42,194 nt of DNA from Actinomadura sp. NBRC 104412 (GCF_030269515.1 NZ_BSTM01000045.1:1-42194), one strand, 5' to 3'. Positions 23,358-32,738 are shown, numbered from the stretch's first letter. The notes: generated from the letters alone by a model not told the origin. Made by a program: numbers and translations.

Positions 23358-24571
23358 GGGTGCGACCCGTTCGGGACCAGCGGAAGCCGCGCGGTGACCT
23401 CGAAGCCCCCCTCCGGGGTGGGGCTGGCGTGGAGGTCTCCGCCGAGCAGCCGGCAGCGCTCCCGCATGCCGAGGATGCCCCGTCCGGGTTCGGCGGCCGT
23501 GGCCTGCCGGGCGTCCGGGGCGTGGCCGGACCCGGCACCGCGGCCCTCGTCGGTCACACGGATCTCCAGGACGTCGGTTCCCGGATCCAGCGCGACCCTC
23601 ACCCGGGTCGGGCCGGCGTGCCGGATCACGTTGGTGATCGACTCCTGGAGGATGCGGTAGGCGGCGCTGCCCACCGCGCTCGGCAGCGGCGCCGTGGGCG
23701 CGGTCGCTTCGAGCGTCACGTCCAGCCCGGCGGCGCGTGCCTTGGCGGCGAGCTCGCCGATCTGCTCCAGGCCCGGGTACGGCGTGCGGTCGTCGTCGCC
23801 GTCGCGCAGGACGCCGAGGATCGCCCGCATCTCCCGCAGCGCCCGGGAACTGGTCTGCTCGATGGTCCTGAGCGCGTCGCGGGCCTGTTCGGGCCGCTTG
23901 TCGAGGACGTGCGCGGTGACCCCGGCCTGCACGTTGATGATCGCGATGGCGTGCGCGACGGTGTCGTGGACCTCGCGCGCGATCCGGAGCCGTTCGGCGT
24001 CGACCCGGGCGCGCGCCTCCTCCTCGCGGGTCCGTTCCGCCAGCTCCGCGCGCTTCTGCGCCTCCACCGCGATGACCCGCCGGGACCGCACGGACTCGCC
24101 GAGGGCCGCGCTCATCACCGCGGCGCCGATGCGGAAGAACACCCAGCCGAGGGCTTCGGGCGGCTCGACGTCGGCACCCGCCACCAGCCACCCGACGGCC
24201 AGCACCGCGATGCCCGCGCCGGCGATCGCCACCGACCGGCGCCCGTCACCGTAGGCGGCGAGGCTGTAGAGGGAGAGGAAGACCGCGAGCCACCCCGGCC
24301 CGTCGGGGAAGTCGAGACCGTAGTACACCAGGCTGGCGAGCGCGACGGTGACGAACACCGCGACCGGCCACCGGCGGCGGACGGCCAGGGCCAGACCGCT
24401 CACCACCAGGAGCGCGTACCCCAGGTTCCCGATGTCGCTGAGCGGTCGCAGTGCCCCCTCGGCGGCGACGCGGGCGATCGTGCCCTGCACCTGCATCACG
24501 GTGATGAAGAACGCGAGCGCCACGTCCTGCGCCACCACCCCAGGGGAGAACGATGCGGCGCGGCGTTTCAT
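23354..24571 (-). CDS. sensor histidine kinase, NarX/DesK type
   Basis: 405 aa from ATG 24571. The N-terminal 160 residues contain about five or six membrane spans with short loops, suggesting detection of a membrane or envelope cue. The HisKA_3 dimerisation helix has H202 in REVHDTVAHAIAIINVQAG. The ATPase domain has the N box ILQESITNVIRHAG and the G box GRGILGMRERC. A longer frame reaching 24658 was rejected because it enters the promoter region. It forms a two-component system with the overlapping response regulator and is divergent from the MMPL exporter. Confidence 0.93.
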   Translation of the reverse strand: MKRRAASFSPGVVAQDVALAFFITVMQVQGTIARVAAEGALRPLSDIGNLGYALLVVSGLALAVRRRWPVAVFVTVALASLVYYGLDFPDGPGWLAVFLSLYSLAAYGDGRRSVAIAGAGIAVLAVGWLVAGADVEPPEALGWVFFRIGAAVMSAALGESVRSRRVIAVEAQKRAELAERTREEEARARVDAERLRIAREVHDTVAHAIAIINVQAGVTAHVLDKRPEQARDALRTIEQTSSRALREMRAILGVLRDGDDDRTPYPGLEQIGELAAKARAAGLDVTLEATAPTAPLPSAVGSAAYRILQESITNVIRHAGPTRVRVALDPGTDVLEIRVTDEGRGAGSGHAPDARQATAAEPGRGILGMRERCRLLGGDLHASPTPEGGFEVTARLPLVPNGSHP

Positions 24572-24779
24572 GGCGCAATCGTACAGTTCAGCCGCGCGAG
24601 CGAGGCTCCCCCTCAAAGCGCGAAAGGGCTCCACCGGCAGGCGTAGCGAGAGCCGCACCCACTACGCCCGATTACGTACTTGTCGCCGTTCGCCGTCAGA
24701 AGCCGCGGGCACCCCAATGGCGCGACGATCCCGCCATGAAGCGCACTCTGCGTCACCGATGTCACTTGAGGAGAATTCG
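24572..24779. promoter_or_regulatory. divergent promoter region, kinase operon and MMPL pump
   Basis: This 208-bp gap separates the histidine kinase and MMPL starts and must hold both promoters. An A/T-richer core lies near 24662-24685 (GATTACGTACTTG). I saw no clear inverted repeat for the response regulator. Confidence 0.4.
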
Positions 24780-27017
24780 ATGACAGCCAACAATTTCCGT
24801 GCCGACGGGGTGCTGGCGCGCCTGGCGAGGTTCTGTTACCGGCGCCGCCGGACGGTCGTCCTGGCCTGGATCGTCGGCGTGATCGCGCTCGCGTACGCCG
24901 GTTTCGGCTACGGCGCCGCCTCCGACAACGACTTCTCCGGGGGCGACTCCGGATCCGCCAAGGCGCAGGAGCTGATCGAGAGGCACTTCCCCGAGCACCA
25001 GGGCGACACGCTGACCCTCGCCATCAAGACGGAACGGGGGATCGACGACCCCGCCGTCCGGCCGCGGATCGAGAAGGTCGTCGCCGACCTGGCCGCCTCA
25101 CCGGTCACCGGACCGGTGGTGTCGCCGTACCAGGACCGGACCCTGGTGACGGCGGACCGCAGGATCGCCCGCACGACCATTCCGCTGACCGTCAAGGAGC
25201 CGGAGAAGTCCCAGGTCGAACCGCTGGTGGCCACGGTGAAGGACGCCTCGGGCGACGGCGTGACGCTGGGACTCGGCGGGGACGAGGCGGAAAAGGCCGA
25301 GACGCCCCCGCAGGGACCGGCCGACAGCGTGGGCGTCCTGGCGGCGGCGGTGATCCTGTTCATCGCCTTCGGGTCCCTGGTGGCGATGGGCCTGCCGATC
25401 GTGACCGCGCTGCTGGCGATCCTCGGCGGCATCGCCCTGATGAAGCTGGTCGGGCATGTCGTCCCGGCGCCGGACTTCACCACGGTCTTCGCGGCGATGA
25501 TCGGGCTCGGCGTCGGCATCGACTACGCGCTGTTCATCGTGACCCGCTACAAGGAGTGCCTGCGGGACGGCGACGGGCCCGAGAACGCCACGGTCGCCGC
25601 CATCGCCACGGCCGGGCGCGCGGTGCTGTTCGCGGGCACCACCGTCGTGATCGCCTTGCTGGGCCTGGTCGTGATGGGACAGCGGCTGATGACCGGGGTG
25701 GCCGTCGCCGCGTCCGTGACCGTGCTGGTCACGATGGTCGCCGCGGTGACCCTGCTGCCGGCGTTCCTGGGATTCACCGGTCACAGAATCAGCTCGCTGC
25801 GCCTGCCGCGCCGCACGTCCCGCGCAGACCGTCGCCGCGACCGCCGGTACGAGGCCGCCGGTGCGGTGTCGTCCCGGGAACGCCGTGCCCCCGCCGAGCG
25901 CTGGGCCGGCGTTGTGCAACGCCATCCTCTGCTCGCCGCGACGCTCGCGGGCGCGGGTCTGCTGGTCCTGGCCGTGCCCACACTGTCGATGCGGCTGAGC
26001 CTTCCCGATGCCAGCGTCCAGCCTCACGACAGGAGCAGTTACACCTCGTACACGATCCTCAGCGAGGGCTTCGGTCCCGGGTACGGCGCGCCCCTGGTCT
26101 TCGCCACGCGGGTCGAGTCCAAGGACGCCGATCTGCGTCCCCTCGTGCAGGCGGTCGGCCGTACGGAGGGCATCGCCTACACCACGCCTCCACGGGTCAG
26201 CCGGGACGGGCGGGCCGCCACCTTCATGGCCTTCCCCGAGACCGGATACCAGGACGAGGCGACCGTCGATCTGGTGCACCGGCTCCGCGACGACGTGCTG
26301 CCCAAGGCGCCCGGCGGCGACGGCGTCCACGTCGGCGGCCCGAACGCCGCCACGATCGACTTCGCCGAGGAGGTCGGCTCGCGCCTGCCGCTGATGATCG
26401 TGGTCGTCATCGGGCTGTCCATGGTGCTGCTGATCGCGCTGGTGCGGTCGGTCACGATCGCGCTCCAGGCGGCCGTGATGAACCTGCTGTCGATCGGCGC
26501 CGCCTACGGCGTGATCGTCGCGGTCGTGCAGTGGGGCTGGCTGGGCACGGCCCTCGGGTTCGCCACCGACATGCCGATCACGGCCTGGGTGCCGATGGTG
26601 ATGTTCCCGGTCCTGTTCGGCCTGTCCATGGACTACCAGGTCTTCCTGATCTCCCGGGTCCGCGAGGAGTACGAGCGCGCCGCCGACACCCGGACGGCCA
26701 TCGCCCACGGGGTGGCGCGTACCGCCAAGGTCATCACCGCCGCGGCCGCCATCATGATCGCCGTCTTCACCACCTCGCTGCTCGGCCACGACGTCTCGGT
26801 CAAGCAGGTCGGGCTGGGGATGGCCGTCGCGGTGCTGATCGACGCCACCATCGTCCGCATGATCCTCGTCCCCGCGGTGATGGAACTGTGCGGCAAGGCC
26901 AACTGGTGGATGCCCGGCCGCCGCCCCTCCAAGGCGTCCGCCGCTCCCCAGACCGGGACCGCGGGCGAGGTCCGGGTGCGAACCCTTACGCGGTCGTCGT
27001 CGGGCCGCGATGACTGA
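24780..27017 (+). CDS. MMPL-family RND transporter
   Basis: 745 aa. The ATG at 24780 follows GAGGAG at good spacing; the upstream open frame is intergenic. Two halves each have one long extracytoplasmic loop and five or six spans. Family signatures are GLGVGIDYALFIVTRYKE in the first half, FPVLFGLSMDYQVFLISRVREEYE in the second, with the conserved Asp of each proton relay. A basic cytoplasmic linker (RLPRRTSRADRRRDRRY) joins the halves. MMPL proteins export lipids, glycolipids or antibiotics by proton motive force; the divergent two-component system probably controls it. The substrate is unknown. Confidence 0.94.
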   Translation: MTANNFRADGVLARLARFCYRRRRTVVLAWIVGVIALAYAGFGYGAASDNDFSGGDSGSAKAQELIERHFPEHQGDTLTLAIKTERGIDDPAVRPRIEKVVADLAASPVTGPVVSPYQDRTLVTADRRIARTTIPLTVKEPEKSQVEPLVATVKDASGDGVTLGLGGDEAEKAETPPQGPADSVGVLAAAVILFIAFGSLVAMGLPIVTALLAILGGIALMKLVGHVVPAPDFTTVFAAMIGLGVGIDYALFIVTRYKECLRDGDGPENATVAAIATAGRAVLFAGTTVVIALLGLVVMGQRLMTGVAVAASVTVLVTMVAAVTLLPAFLGFTGHRISSLRLPRRTSRADRRRDRRYEAAGAVSSRERRAPAERWAGVVQRHPLLAATLAGAGLLVLAVPTLSMRLSLPDASVQPHDRSSYTSYTILSEGFGPGYGAPLVFATRVESKDADLRPLVQAVGRTEGIAYTTPPRVSRDGRAATFMAFPETGYQDEATVDLVHRLRDDVLPKAPGGDGVHVGGPNAATIDFAEEVGSRLPLMIVVVIGLSMVLLIALVRSVTIALQAAVMNLLSIGAAYGVIVAVVQWGWLGTALGFATDMPITAWVPMVMFPVLFGLSMDYQVFLISRVREEYERAADTRTAIAHGVARTAKVITAAAAIMIAVFTTSLLGHDVSVKQVGLGMAVAVLIDATIVRMILVPAVMELCGKANWWMPGRRPSKASAAPQTGTAGEVRVRTLTRSSSGRDD

Positions 27018-27032
27018 CGCCGCGACCGACGG

Positions 27033-27072
27033 CCCATGCGGAGCCGATGTTCCGGGCATCGCTCCGCATGGG
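27033..27072 (+). terminator. strong hairpin after the MMPL gene
   Basis: CCCATGCGGAGCCGATG at 27033-27049 pairs with CATCGCTCCGCATGGG at 27057-27072, a stem of about 16 bp with a single bulged G and a 7-base loop. It starts 16 bases past the MMPL stop. No T-run follows. Confidence 0.75.
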
Positions 27073-27277
27073 TCCTCGCCCACGCCTGCCGGCAACTCGC
27101 CAAGGGACGTTTTCCCGCCTTTTCGAACGACTGCCGAAGAATGGTGAAATAAACGAGCCGCGGTGCGCGTGCCGACCGTTTATCGCGGAATTTACGATCG
27201 CACCTGTCAACCTTTCGATTCACTCGGGGGTCTTAGCAGTGAAGGTTCTGCCGAACCGAAATCGGGAGGAAAAAGAA

Positions 27278-27754
27278 ATGCGCACCTCAGTTCGCCGTAT
27301 AACCCTGGGCGTCGGTACGCTCGCCGCGGCGGTCGCGCCGCTCGTCGCGGTCCCGGCCGCGCAGGCGGGCGCCCACCCCTACAGCCCGCAGCGCCTGTGC
27401 GGGCCCGGGTACTACATCGTTTCCGACCACGGCGGCATCCACGGCAAGGCCCACCGCAGGATCGCCTACGGCTACCGGACCTACGGCCACGTCTACCTGC
27501 TTTACAGCCACAGGACGAGGAAGAACTGCGTGGTGGCGATCAAGTCCGCCTTCATCGGGAGGACAACGCCCATGTCCGCCACGCTCGGGGTCAGGCACGG
27601 TCCGACCGTCACCGACCGGGGCCGCTTCAAGTACTACGCCGGGCCGGTCAAGCTCTACGCCGGCAGGAAGTGCGTCAAGTACTTCGCGAGCATGCGCCTG
27701 CCCAACGGCAGGTACGCGACGGGCGGCCGCTACACCTGGGGCAACTGCCGCTGA
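27278..27754 (+). CDS. secreted spore-associated-like small protein (SapA-like)
   Basis: 158 aa. A Sec signal peptide (basic MRTSVRR, hydrophobic core, A-Q-A cleavage at about residue 30) precedes a small Tyr/Gly-rich domain with four Cys (C41, C84, C132, C157), likely two disulfides. Segments such as VYLLYSHRTRKNCVV, FKYYAGPVKLYA and the final WGNC match my recollection of the actinomycete spore-associated protein family. The ATG follows GGGAGG. The upstream 200 bp are unusually AT-rich, consistent with its own regulated promoter. Role: probably surface or spore coat; enzymatic activity is not evident. Confidence 0.72.
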   Translation: MRTSVRRITLGVGTLAAAVAPLVAVPAAQAGAHPYSPQRLCGPGYYIVSDHGGIHGKAHRRIAYGYRTYGHVYLLYSHRTRKNCVVAIKSAFIGRTTPMSATLGVRHGPTVTDRGRFKYYAGPVKLYAGRKCVKYFASMRLPNGRYATGGRYTWGNCR

Positions 27755-27774
27755 CCAAATCACGCCGCCCCATT

Positions 27775-27818
27775 GCGCGGCGGCACGGCCGGCGGGAACC
27801 CCGGCCGTGCCGCCGCGC
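27775..27818 (+). terminator. 18-bp perfect-stem hairpin after the secreted protein
   Basis: GCGCGGCGGCACGGCCGG at 27775-27792 pairs perfectly with CCGGCCGTGCCGCCGCGC at 27801-27818 around an 8-base loop. It begins 20 bases after the stop codon and separates this gene from the nuclease-like gene. Confidence 0.8.
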
Positions 27819-27845
27819 GCCCGCGGGGCCTTAGATTTGGTTCAC

Positions 27846-28652
27846 GTGCGGATCATCTCCCTGAACGCCTGGGGCGGCGCGCTGTTCGACGATCTCGGCC
27901 CCTGGCTGGACACGTGCGGCGCCGACATCCTGTGCCTGCAAGAGGTCACCCACACCCCGTCCCTCGGCGGCTGGACGCGCTACGACGACGCCGACCGGTC
28001 GCTGCCCCAGCGGGCGAACCTCCTGGCCGACGTCCGCTCCCGCCTCCCGCACCACCACGCACTCTTCGTCGCGAGCGACGCCGGCCCCGTCCAGGACCAG
28101 CGGCGGCGCCACCACCGGCAGGACTTCGGCCTGGCCACCTTCGTCGCCGAGACCCTCACCGTGGTCGGCGTGCGATCGGGGTTCGTCCACGGCGACTACA
28201 CCGAACACGGCGACCAGTGGCCCACCGACGGCCGGCCCCGTACCGCGCTGGCGGTGCGCGTGCACGACCCCGCGACGCGGCGGTTCGTCACCGTCGTCAA
28301 CCTCCACGGCCTGCGCGACCCGCGCGGCAAGGCCGACACCCCGGCCCGCGACGCGCAGGCCGAACGGCTGGCGGCGCTCGTCGAGGAGGCACGCCGGGAC
28401 GGCGACGTGACCGTGGTGTGCGGCGACTTCAACCTGCTCCCGGGCAGCAGAACCTTCACGGTCCTCGCCGACCTCGGGCTGACCGACCTGGTCGGCGAGG
28501 CCGACACCCGGACCTCCCGCTACCCGAAACCGCTCCGGCACGCCAGTTACCTGCTGGTCTCCGACCCCGCCGCGGTCGAACGGTTCGACATCCCGGCCGA
28601 GCCCGAGGTCTCCGACCACCGCGCCCTGGTGCTCGACCTCAAGCACCGGTGA
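27846..28652 (+). CDS. endonuclease/exonuclease/phosphatase (EEP) family protein
   Basis: 268 aa, start GTG 27846. The DNase I-like fold is shown by SLNAWGG near the start (metal-binding Asn), LCLQEVTH (catalytic Glu), VVNLHGLRDP, VVCGDFNLLPGS (Asp and Asn) and the C-terminal EVSDHRALVLDL (catalytic SDH). All active-site elements are present. Substrates of this superfamily range from nucleic acids to phosphodiester lipids and inositol phosphates; there is no signal peptide, so it is probably cytoplasmic. It stands alone between two strong hairpins. Confidence 0.9.
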   Translation: MRIISLNAWGGALFDDLGPWLDTCGADILCLQEVTHTPSLGGWTRYDDADRSLPQRANLLADVRSRLPHHHALFVASDAGPVQDQRRRHHRQDFGLATFVAETLTVVGVRSGFVHGDYTEHGDQWPTDGRPRTALAVRVHDPATRRFVTVVNLHGLRDPRGKADTPARDAQAERLAALVEEARRDGDVTVVCGDFNLLPGSRTFTVLADLGLTDLVGEADTRTSRYPKPLRHASYLLVSDPAAVERFDIPAEPEVSDHRALVLDLKHR

Positions 28653-28659
28653 CGACGGC

Positions 28660-28703
28660 GCCCCGGTCAGGCCGTCCCTTCCGGGATGCGGCCTGACCGG
28701 GGC
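28660..28703. terminator. bidirectional hairpin between convergent genes
   Basis: GCCCCGGTCAGGCC at 28660-28673 pairs perfectly with GGCCTGACCGGGGC at 28690-28703; the loop contains a further TCCC/GGGA pairing. It sits between the nuclease-like gene and the 3' end of the molybdenum hydroxylase operon and can serve both. Confidence 0.8.
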
Positions 28704-28734
28704 GGTTGAGATCGATCTGCCGGACGCGTCACTC

Positions 28735-29550
28735 CTACCGGGCGCGGGACTCCTCAAGGGCGCGGCGGACCAGGACGCGGGTCAGATGCTCGCGGTACGC
28801 GGGACTGGCGTTCAGGTCGCCCGGCGCCTCGGTGCCTTCGGCGGCCAGCCGCGCCGCCTCGGGCACCGGCGTCCCGGCGGCCAGCGCCTGCTCGACCGCG
28901 GTGGCGCGCAGCGGCGTCGCGCCCATGTTGATCAGCGCGACCGCGTCGCCCTGGACGGCGACGCCGACGATCGCCCAGTCGATGGCGCGCTTGGTGAACT
29001 TCTGGAACGACCATCCGGACGCCGCCGGCTTGGGGATCCGGATCTCGGTGAGCAGCTCGTCCGGCTCCAGCGCCGTCTCCCAGAGGCCGTGGAAGAACTC
29101 CGACGCGGGGAACTCGCGCGTGCCGTTCGGACCCCGGGCCACCAGCGTGGCGTCCAGCGCGAGCACCACGGCGGGCAGGTCGGACGCCGGGTCGCCGTGC
29201 GCCAGCGACCCGCCGATGGTGCCGCGGTGGCGTACCTGCGGGTCGCCGACCTGGCCCGCGCTGTACGCGAGCAGCGGCAGCTCCCGGGACAGCAGCTCGG
29301 AGCGTTCGAGCTCGGCGTGGCGGGTGAGCGCGCCGATCGCGATGTGGTCGCCGCCGTCCCGGACATAGGACAGGTCGCGGATCCGGCCGATGTCCACGAG
29401 CACCTCGGGCACGGCGAGGCGCAGCTTCATGAGCGGCAGCAGGGAGTGGCCGCCGGCCAGCAGCTTCGCCTCGTCACCGTGCTCCGCGACCAGCTCGATG
29501 GCCTGGTCCGCCGATTCGGCCCGCCGGTAGGTGAAGGTCGCCGGGATCAT
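28735..29550 (-). CDS. molybdenum hydroxylase FAD subunit (CoxM-like)
   Basis: 271 aa. The FAD-binding fold of CO-dehydrogenase/xanthine dehydrogenase medium subunits: LLAGGHSLLPLMKLRLA (pyrophosphate loop), the second loop RHRGTIGGSLAHGDPASDLPA, and the CO-dehydrogenase C-terminal FAD region from about residue 170. It passes electrons from the iron-sulfur subunit to a carrier. The ATG overlaps the stop of the CoxS-like gene by four bases. It is the last gene of the long minus-strand operon, ending at the hairpin 28660-28703. Confidence 0.92.
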   Translation of the reverse strand: MIPATFTYRRAESADQAIELVAEHGDEAKLLAGGHSLLPLMKLRLAVPEVLVDIGRIRDLSYVRDGGDHIAIGALTRHAELERSELLSRELPLLAYSAGQVGDPQVRHRGTIGGSLAHGDPASDLPAVVLALDATLVARGPNGTREFPASEFFHGLWETALEPDELLTEIRIPKPAASGWSFQKFTKRAIDWAIVGVAVQGDAVALINMGATPLRATAVEQALAAGTPVPEAARLAAEGTEAPGDLNASPAYREHLTRVLVRRALEESRAR

Positions 29551-30011
29551 TTCTCCTCCTCCGCCGCGGCGAGCACCGCGCGGACGATGTTGTGGTAACC
29601 GGTGCACCGGCAGAGGTTGCCCTCCAGGCCGGCCCGCACCTCCTCCTCGGACGGGCGCGAGTTCTCCTTGAGCAGCGAGACCGCGGCCATCATCATGCCG
29701 GGCGTGCAGAAGCCGCATTGCAGGCCGTGCTCCTCGTGGAAGGCCCGCTGCACCGGATGCAGCTCGCCGTCCGGGCCGGCCAGCCCTTCGGCGGTGGTGA
29801 CCGCGGCGCCGTCCGCCTGGGCGGCGAGGACGGTGCACGACTTGACCGACTCTCCGTCGAGCAGCACGGTGCAGGCACCGCACGAGGTGGTGTCGCAGCC
29901 GACGTTGGTGGCGGTACGGCCGGCGACGTCCCGCAGGAAGTGGACGAGCAGGGTGCGGTCCTCCACGTCCTCCTGGATCGGCTCGCCGTTGACCGTGATG
30001 GTCACCTTCAC
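29547..30011 (-). CDS. molybdenum hydroxylase [2Fe-2S] subunit (CoxS-like)
   Basis: 154 aa from the GTG at 30011, overlapping the CoxL-like stop (GTGA). Eight cysteines in two sets bind two [2Fe-2S] clusters: C39, C44, C47 and C59 in the plant-ferredoxin domain, and C99, C102, C134 and C136 in the four-helix domain (QCGFCTPGM, LCRCTGYH). It relays electrons from the molybdenum site to the FAD subunit. Confidence 0.95.
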   Translation of the reverse strand: MKVTITVNGEPIQEDVEDRTLLVHFLRDVAGRTATNVGCDTTSCGACTVLLDGESVKSCTVLAAQADGAAVTTAEGLAGPDGELHPVQRAFHEEHGLQCGFCTPGMMMAAVSLLKENSRPSEEEVRAGLEGNLCRCTGYHNIVRAVLAAAEEEK

Positions 30012-32272
30012 TTTCCGGCCCTCGCTTCGTTGATCGCGGTCCACACCCGTTCCGGCGTGGTCGGCATGTCGATATGGCGTACCCCGAGATGTGCGACGGC
30101 GTCGACGACGGCGTTCTGGATCGCCGGTGTGGCCCCGATCGTGCCCGCCTCGCCGATGCCCTTCACGCCCAGCGGGTTGAGGGTCGTGGGGGTCTCCATC
30201 CGCACCAGCTCGAAGCTGGGCAGTTCCGCCGCGGTGATGATGGGATAGTCGATGAGCGTGCTGGTGACGGGGTTGCCGTCCGCGTCGTAGCGCACCTCCT
30301 CCAGAAGCGCCTGCGCGGCGCCCTGCGCGATGCCCCCGTGCCGCTGCCCCTCGGCCAGGATCGGGTTGACCACCGGCCCGGCGTCGTCGACGGTGACGTG
30401 CCGCACCAGCCTGGTCTTCCCGGTCTCGGTGTCGACCTCCACGACGGCGACGTGCGCGCCGAACGGGAACGTGGTCTTGCCGGGGGCGAAGTGGGCGTCG
30501 GCGGCCAGCCCGTCGGGACCGGCCAGCTCGGCGATCCGCGCCCAGTCCAGCCCGACGTCCGGGACGCCGCGGACCCGCCACACCCCGCCGTCCGCGTCGA
30601 ACTCCAGGTCGGCCTTGTCGGCCTCCAGCTCGTCGGCGGCCAGCTCCCGGGCCTTCTCCTTCACGTCCTTCGCGGCCTGGTACACGGCGGTCCCGCCGAG
30701 CTGGAGCGACCGGGAGCCGAAGGTGCCGACCGCCACCGGGATCGCGTCGGTGTCCCCGTGCAGCACCGTGACCTTGTCCATGGGCACGCCGAGCTCGTCC
30801 TGGACGAGCATCGCCCAGGCGGTGGCGTGCCCCTGCCCGTGCGGCGAGCTGCCGGTGAAGACCGTCACCGTGCCGTCGTGGTTCACCACGACCCGCCCCG
30901 TCTCGCCCGCCTCCGCCAGCACGCCGGTGATCTCGACGTACGCGGACAGGCCGATGCCGAGCTGCACCGGGTCGCCGCTCTCACGGCGCCGGGCCTGCTC
31001 GGCGCGCAGCTCGTCGTAGCCGACCGCGTCCAGCACCTTGTCCAGCGCCGCGGCGTACTCGCCGCTGTCGTACTCGGCGCCGCCGGGCGTGGTGTGGGGG
31101 AACTTGTCCGGCGGGATGAAGTTGCGGCGCCGCACCTCGGCCGGGTCCATACCGATCTCGGCGGCGAACAGGTCGACCGCCCGCTCGATCGCCGCGGTGG
31201 CCTCCGGGCGCCCCGCCCCCCGGTAGGCGGAGATCGGCGTCGTGTTGGTCAGCGCGACCTGGAACCTGGTCTCGACGTGCGGGATGTCGTACACGCCGCT
31301 GGCCATCATCGAGGTGAACGTCGCCAGCATCGGCGCCATGCGCGGGTAGGCGCCGGCGTCCTGGACGAGGTCGAGCCGGTACGCCTTGATCCGGCCGTCC
31401 CGGTCCCCGCCGAGCCTGACGATATGGCGCTGGCCGCGGCCGTGGGTCATGCCGACCATGTTCTCGCTGCGCGTCTCCGCCCAGCGCAGCGCCCGCCCGG
31501 TCTTCTTGGCCGCCCAGGCCACGGCGATGCAGTCACGGTCGACGCCGATCTTGGCGCCGAACCCGCCGCCCACATCGGGCGTGATCACCCGTACCGCGGA
31601 GGCGTCGAGCCCGGCGGCGCCGGCGATGGCGTCCCGCGACATCTGCGCGTTCTGGGTGCTGAGCCACACGGTGAGCTTGCCGTCCGCCCAGACGGAGGCG
31701 GCGGCGCGGGTCTCCAGGGGCACCGGTGCGACCCGCTGGTTGACGAACGAGTGCTCCACCACGACGTCGCAGCCGTCGAAGGCGGCCGCGTCGGCCTCCT
31801 CGGCCCCGCCGGCGGCGATCACGTTGGACTCGGCGGCCGGGAACAGCAGCGTCTCGCCGGCCAGCGCGGTGTCGAAGTCCACGACCGGTGGCAGCGGGTC
31901 GTAGTCCACGCTCACCAGTTCGGCGGCGTCCTCCCCCTGGCCGCGGCCATCGGTGATCACCATCGCGACCGGTTCGCCCGCGTACCGCACCGTGTCCGTG
32001 GCCAGCAGGGGCTCGGGTGTCGGGGCCTCGGGGGTGGGCGCCGGGGGGTTGTCGAGATCGGCGCCGGTCAGCACCGCGACGACCCCGGGCGACTCCAGCG
32101 CCGCGGAGACGTCGATCTCGGTGATCCGCGCGTGCGCCATCGGGCTGCGCACGAACGTGACATGCGCGGCCCCGGCCAGCTCCGGCTCGCGCAGGTCGTC
32201 GGTATAGGTGCCCCCGGCGGTCAGCAGCCGCGGGTCCTCGAAGCGCGCCACCCGCGTGCCCATGATGCTCAT
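30008..32272 (-). CDS. molybdenum hydroxylase large subunit, form II CoxL-like
   Basis: 754 aa. Binds molybdopterin cytosine dinucleotide. VGGGFGAK is at 234-241 and the active-site loop AYRGAGR at 349-355, the form II signature; true CO dehydrogenase (form I) has AYRCSFR, so CO oxidation is unlikely. The catalytic base is E708 in GVKGIGEAG. A GGAGG site precedes the ATG at 32272. Form II proteins hydroxylate varied substrates and most are uncharacterised. It follows the split hydroxylase operon after a 136-bp gap and could be cotranscribed or have its own promoter. Confidence 0.93.
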   Translation of the reverse strand: MSIMGTRVARFEDPRLLTAGGTYTDDLREPELAGAAHVTFVRSPMAHARITEIDVSAALESPGVVAVLTGADLDNPPAPTPEAPTPEPLLATDTVRYAGEPVAMVITDGRGQGEDAAELVSVDYDPLPPVVDFDTALAGETLLFPAAESNVIAAGGAEEADAAAFDGCDVVVEHSFVNQRVAPVPLETRAAASVWADGKLTVWLSTQNAQMSRDAIAGAAGLDASAVRVITPDVGGGFGAKIGVDRDCIAVAWAAKKTGRALRWAETRSENMVGMTHGRGQRHIVRLGGDRDGRIKAYRLDLVQDAGAYPRMAPMLATFTSMMASGVYDIPHVETRFQVALTNTTPISAYRGAGRPEATAAIERAVDLFAAEIGMDPAEVRRRNFIPPDKFPHTTPGGAEYDSGEYAAALDKVLDAVGYDELRAEQARRRESGDPVQLGIGLSAYVEITGVLAEAGETGRVVVNHDGTVTVFTGSSPHGQGHATAWAMLVQDELGVPMDKVTVLHGDTDAIPVAVGTFGSRSLQLGGTAVYQAAKDVKEKARELAADELEADKADLEFDADGGVWRVRGVPDVGLDWARIAELAGPDGLAADAHFAPGKTTFPFGAHVAVVEVDTETGKTRLVRHVTVDDAGPVVNPILAEGQRHGGIAQGAAQALLEEVRYDADGNPVTSTLIDYPIITAAELPSFELVRMETPTTLNPLGVKGIGEAGTIGATPAIQNAVVDAVAHLGVRHIDMPTTPERVWTAINEARAGK

Positions 32273-32379
32273 GAATCGCCTCCAAACTCGCCGTGGGCCG
32301 ATCAGACCACATGCCTAGTTGAAACGGCAATCAAGCTCCGCATCAATCGCCACGGTTTTTGGCGGGCGCGCTCCCGATC

Positions 32380-32405
32380 CCCGGGGGCGGAGACCGTGCC
32401 CCGGG
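32380..32405 (-). terminator. possible hairpin between YciI gene and CoxL-like gene
   Basis: CCCGGGG (32380-32386) pairs with CCCCGGG (32399-32405), directly downstream of the YciI stop on the minus strand. If functional it would partly separate the two hydroxylase units. There is no T-run, so this is weak evidence. Confidence 0.35.
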
Positions 32406-32408
32406 CGG

Positions 32409-32690
32409 TCAGGCGGGGTCGAGCGATCCGACCGTCACGCGCCACTCACGGAGCGTGCGGTCCTTGGTGACCTCGAACCGCGTGTAGGGGTCCTGCTCGA
32501 CGAGGGCCTGGGCGGCGGCCTCGTCCTCGGCACGCAGGATGATCATGCCGCCCGTCAGGTCCTCGTACGGGCCGGCGGCGGCGAGGCTGCCCTGCGCTTC
32601 GAGCCTCTTGAGGTGCGCCAGGTGGTCGTCGCGGCGTTCCGCCCGCGCCGGGGTGTCGTTGTAGCCGTAGGTCAGGACGAACAGTGCCAT
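32409..32690 (-). CDS. YciI-family protein
   Basis: 93 aa. Small ferredoxin-like alpha/beta protein: MALFVLTYGYNDTPA, RRDDHLAHLKRLEAQGSLAAAGPYED with the family's conserved His and Asp, then MIILRAEDEAAAQALVEQDPY. Members resemble muconolactone isomerase and some act as small dehydrochlorinases or isomerases. It lies 48 bases after the amidohydrolase, so it may isomerise or bind that enzyme's product. The exact activity is unknown. Confidence 0.88.
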   Translation of the reverse strand: MALFVLTYGYNDTPARAERRDDHLAHLKRLEAQGSLAAAGPYEDLTGGMIILRAEDEAAAQALVEQDPYTRFEVTKDRTLREWRVTVGSLDPA

Positions 32691-32738
32691 GCGGTTCTCC
32701 TTCTGTCGTGGGACGGTTGCGGCTTCGGGTGATCTCGT

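Noticed and set aside
30008..32272. Aerobic CO dehydrogenase (true CoxL)
   Set aside because: The active-site loop is AYRGAGR, the form II type, not the AYRCSFR required for copper-molybdenum CO oxidation.
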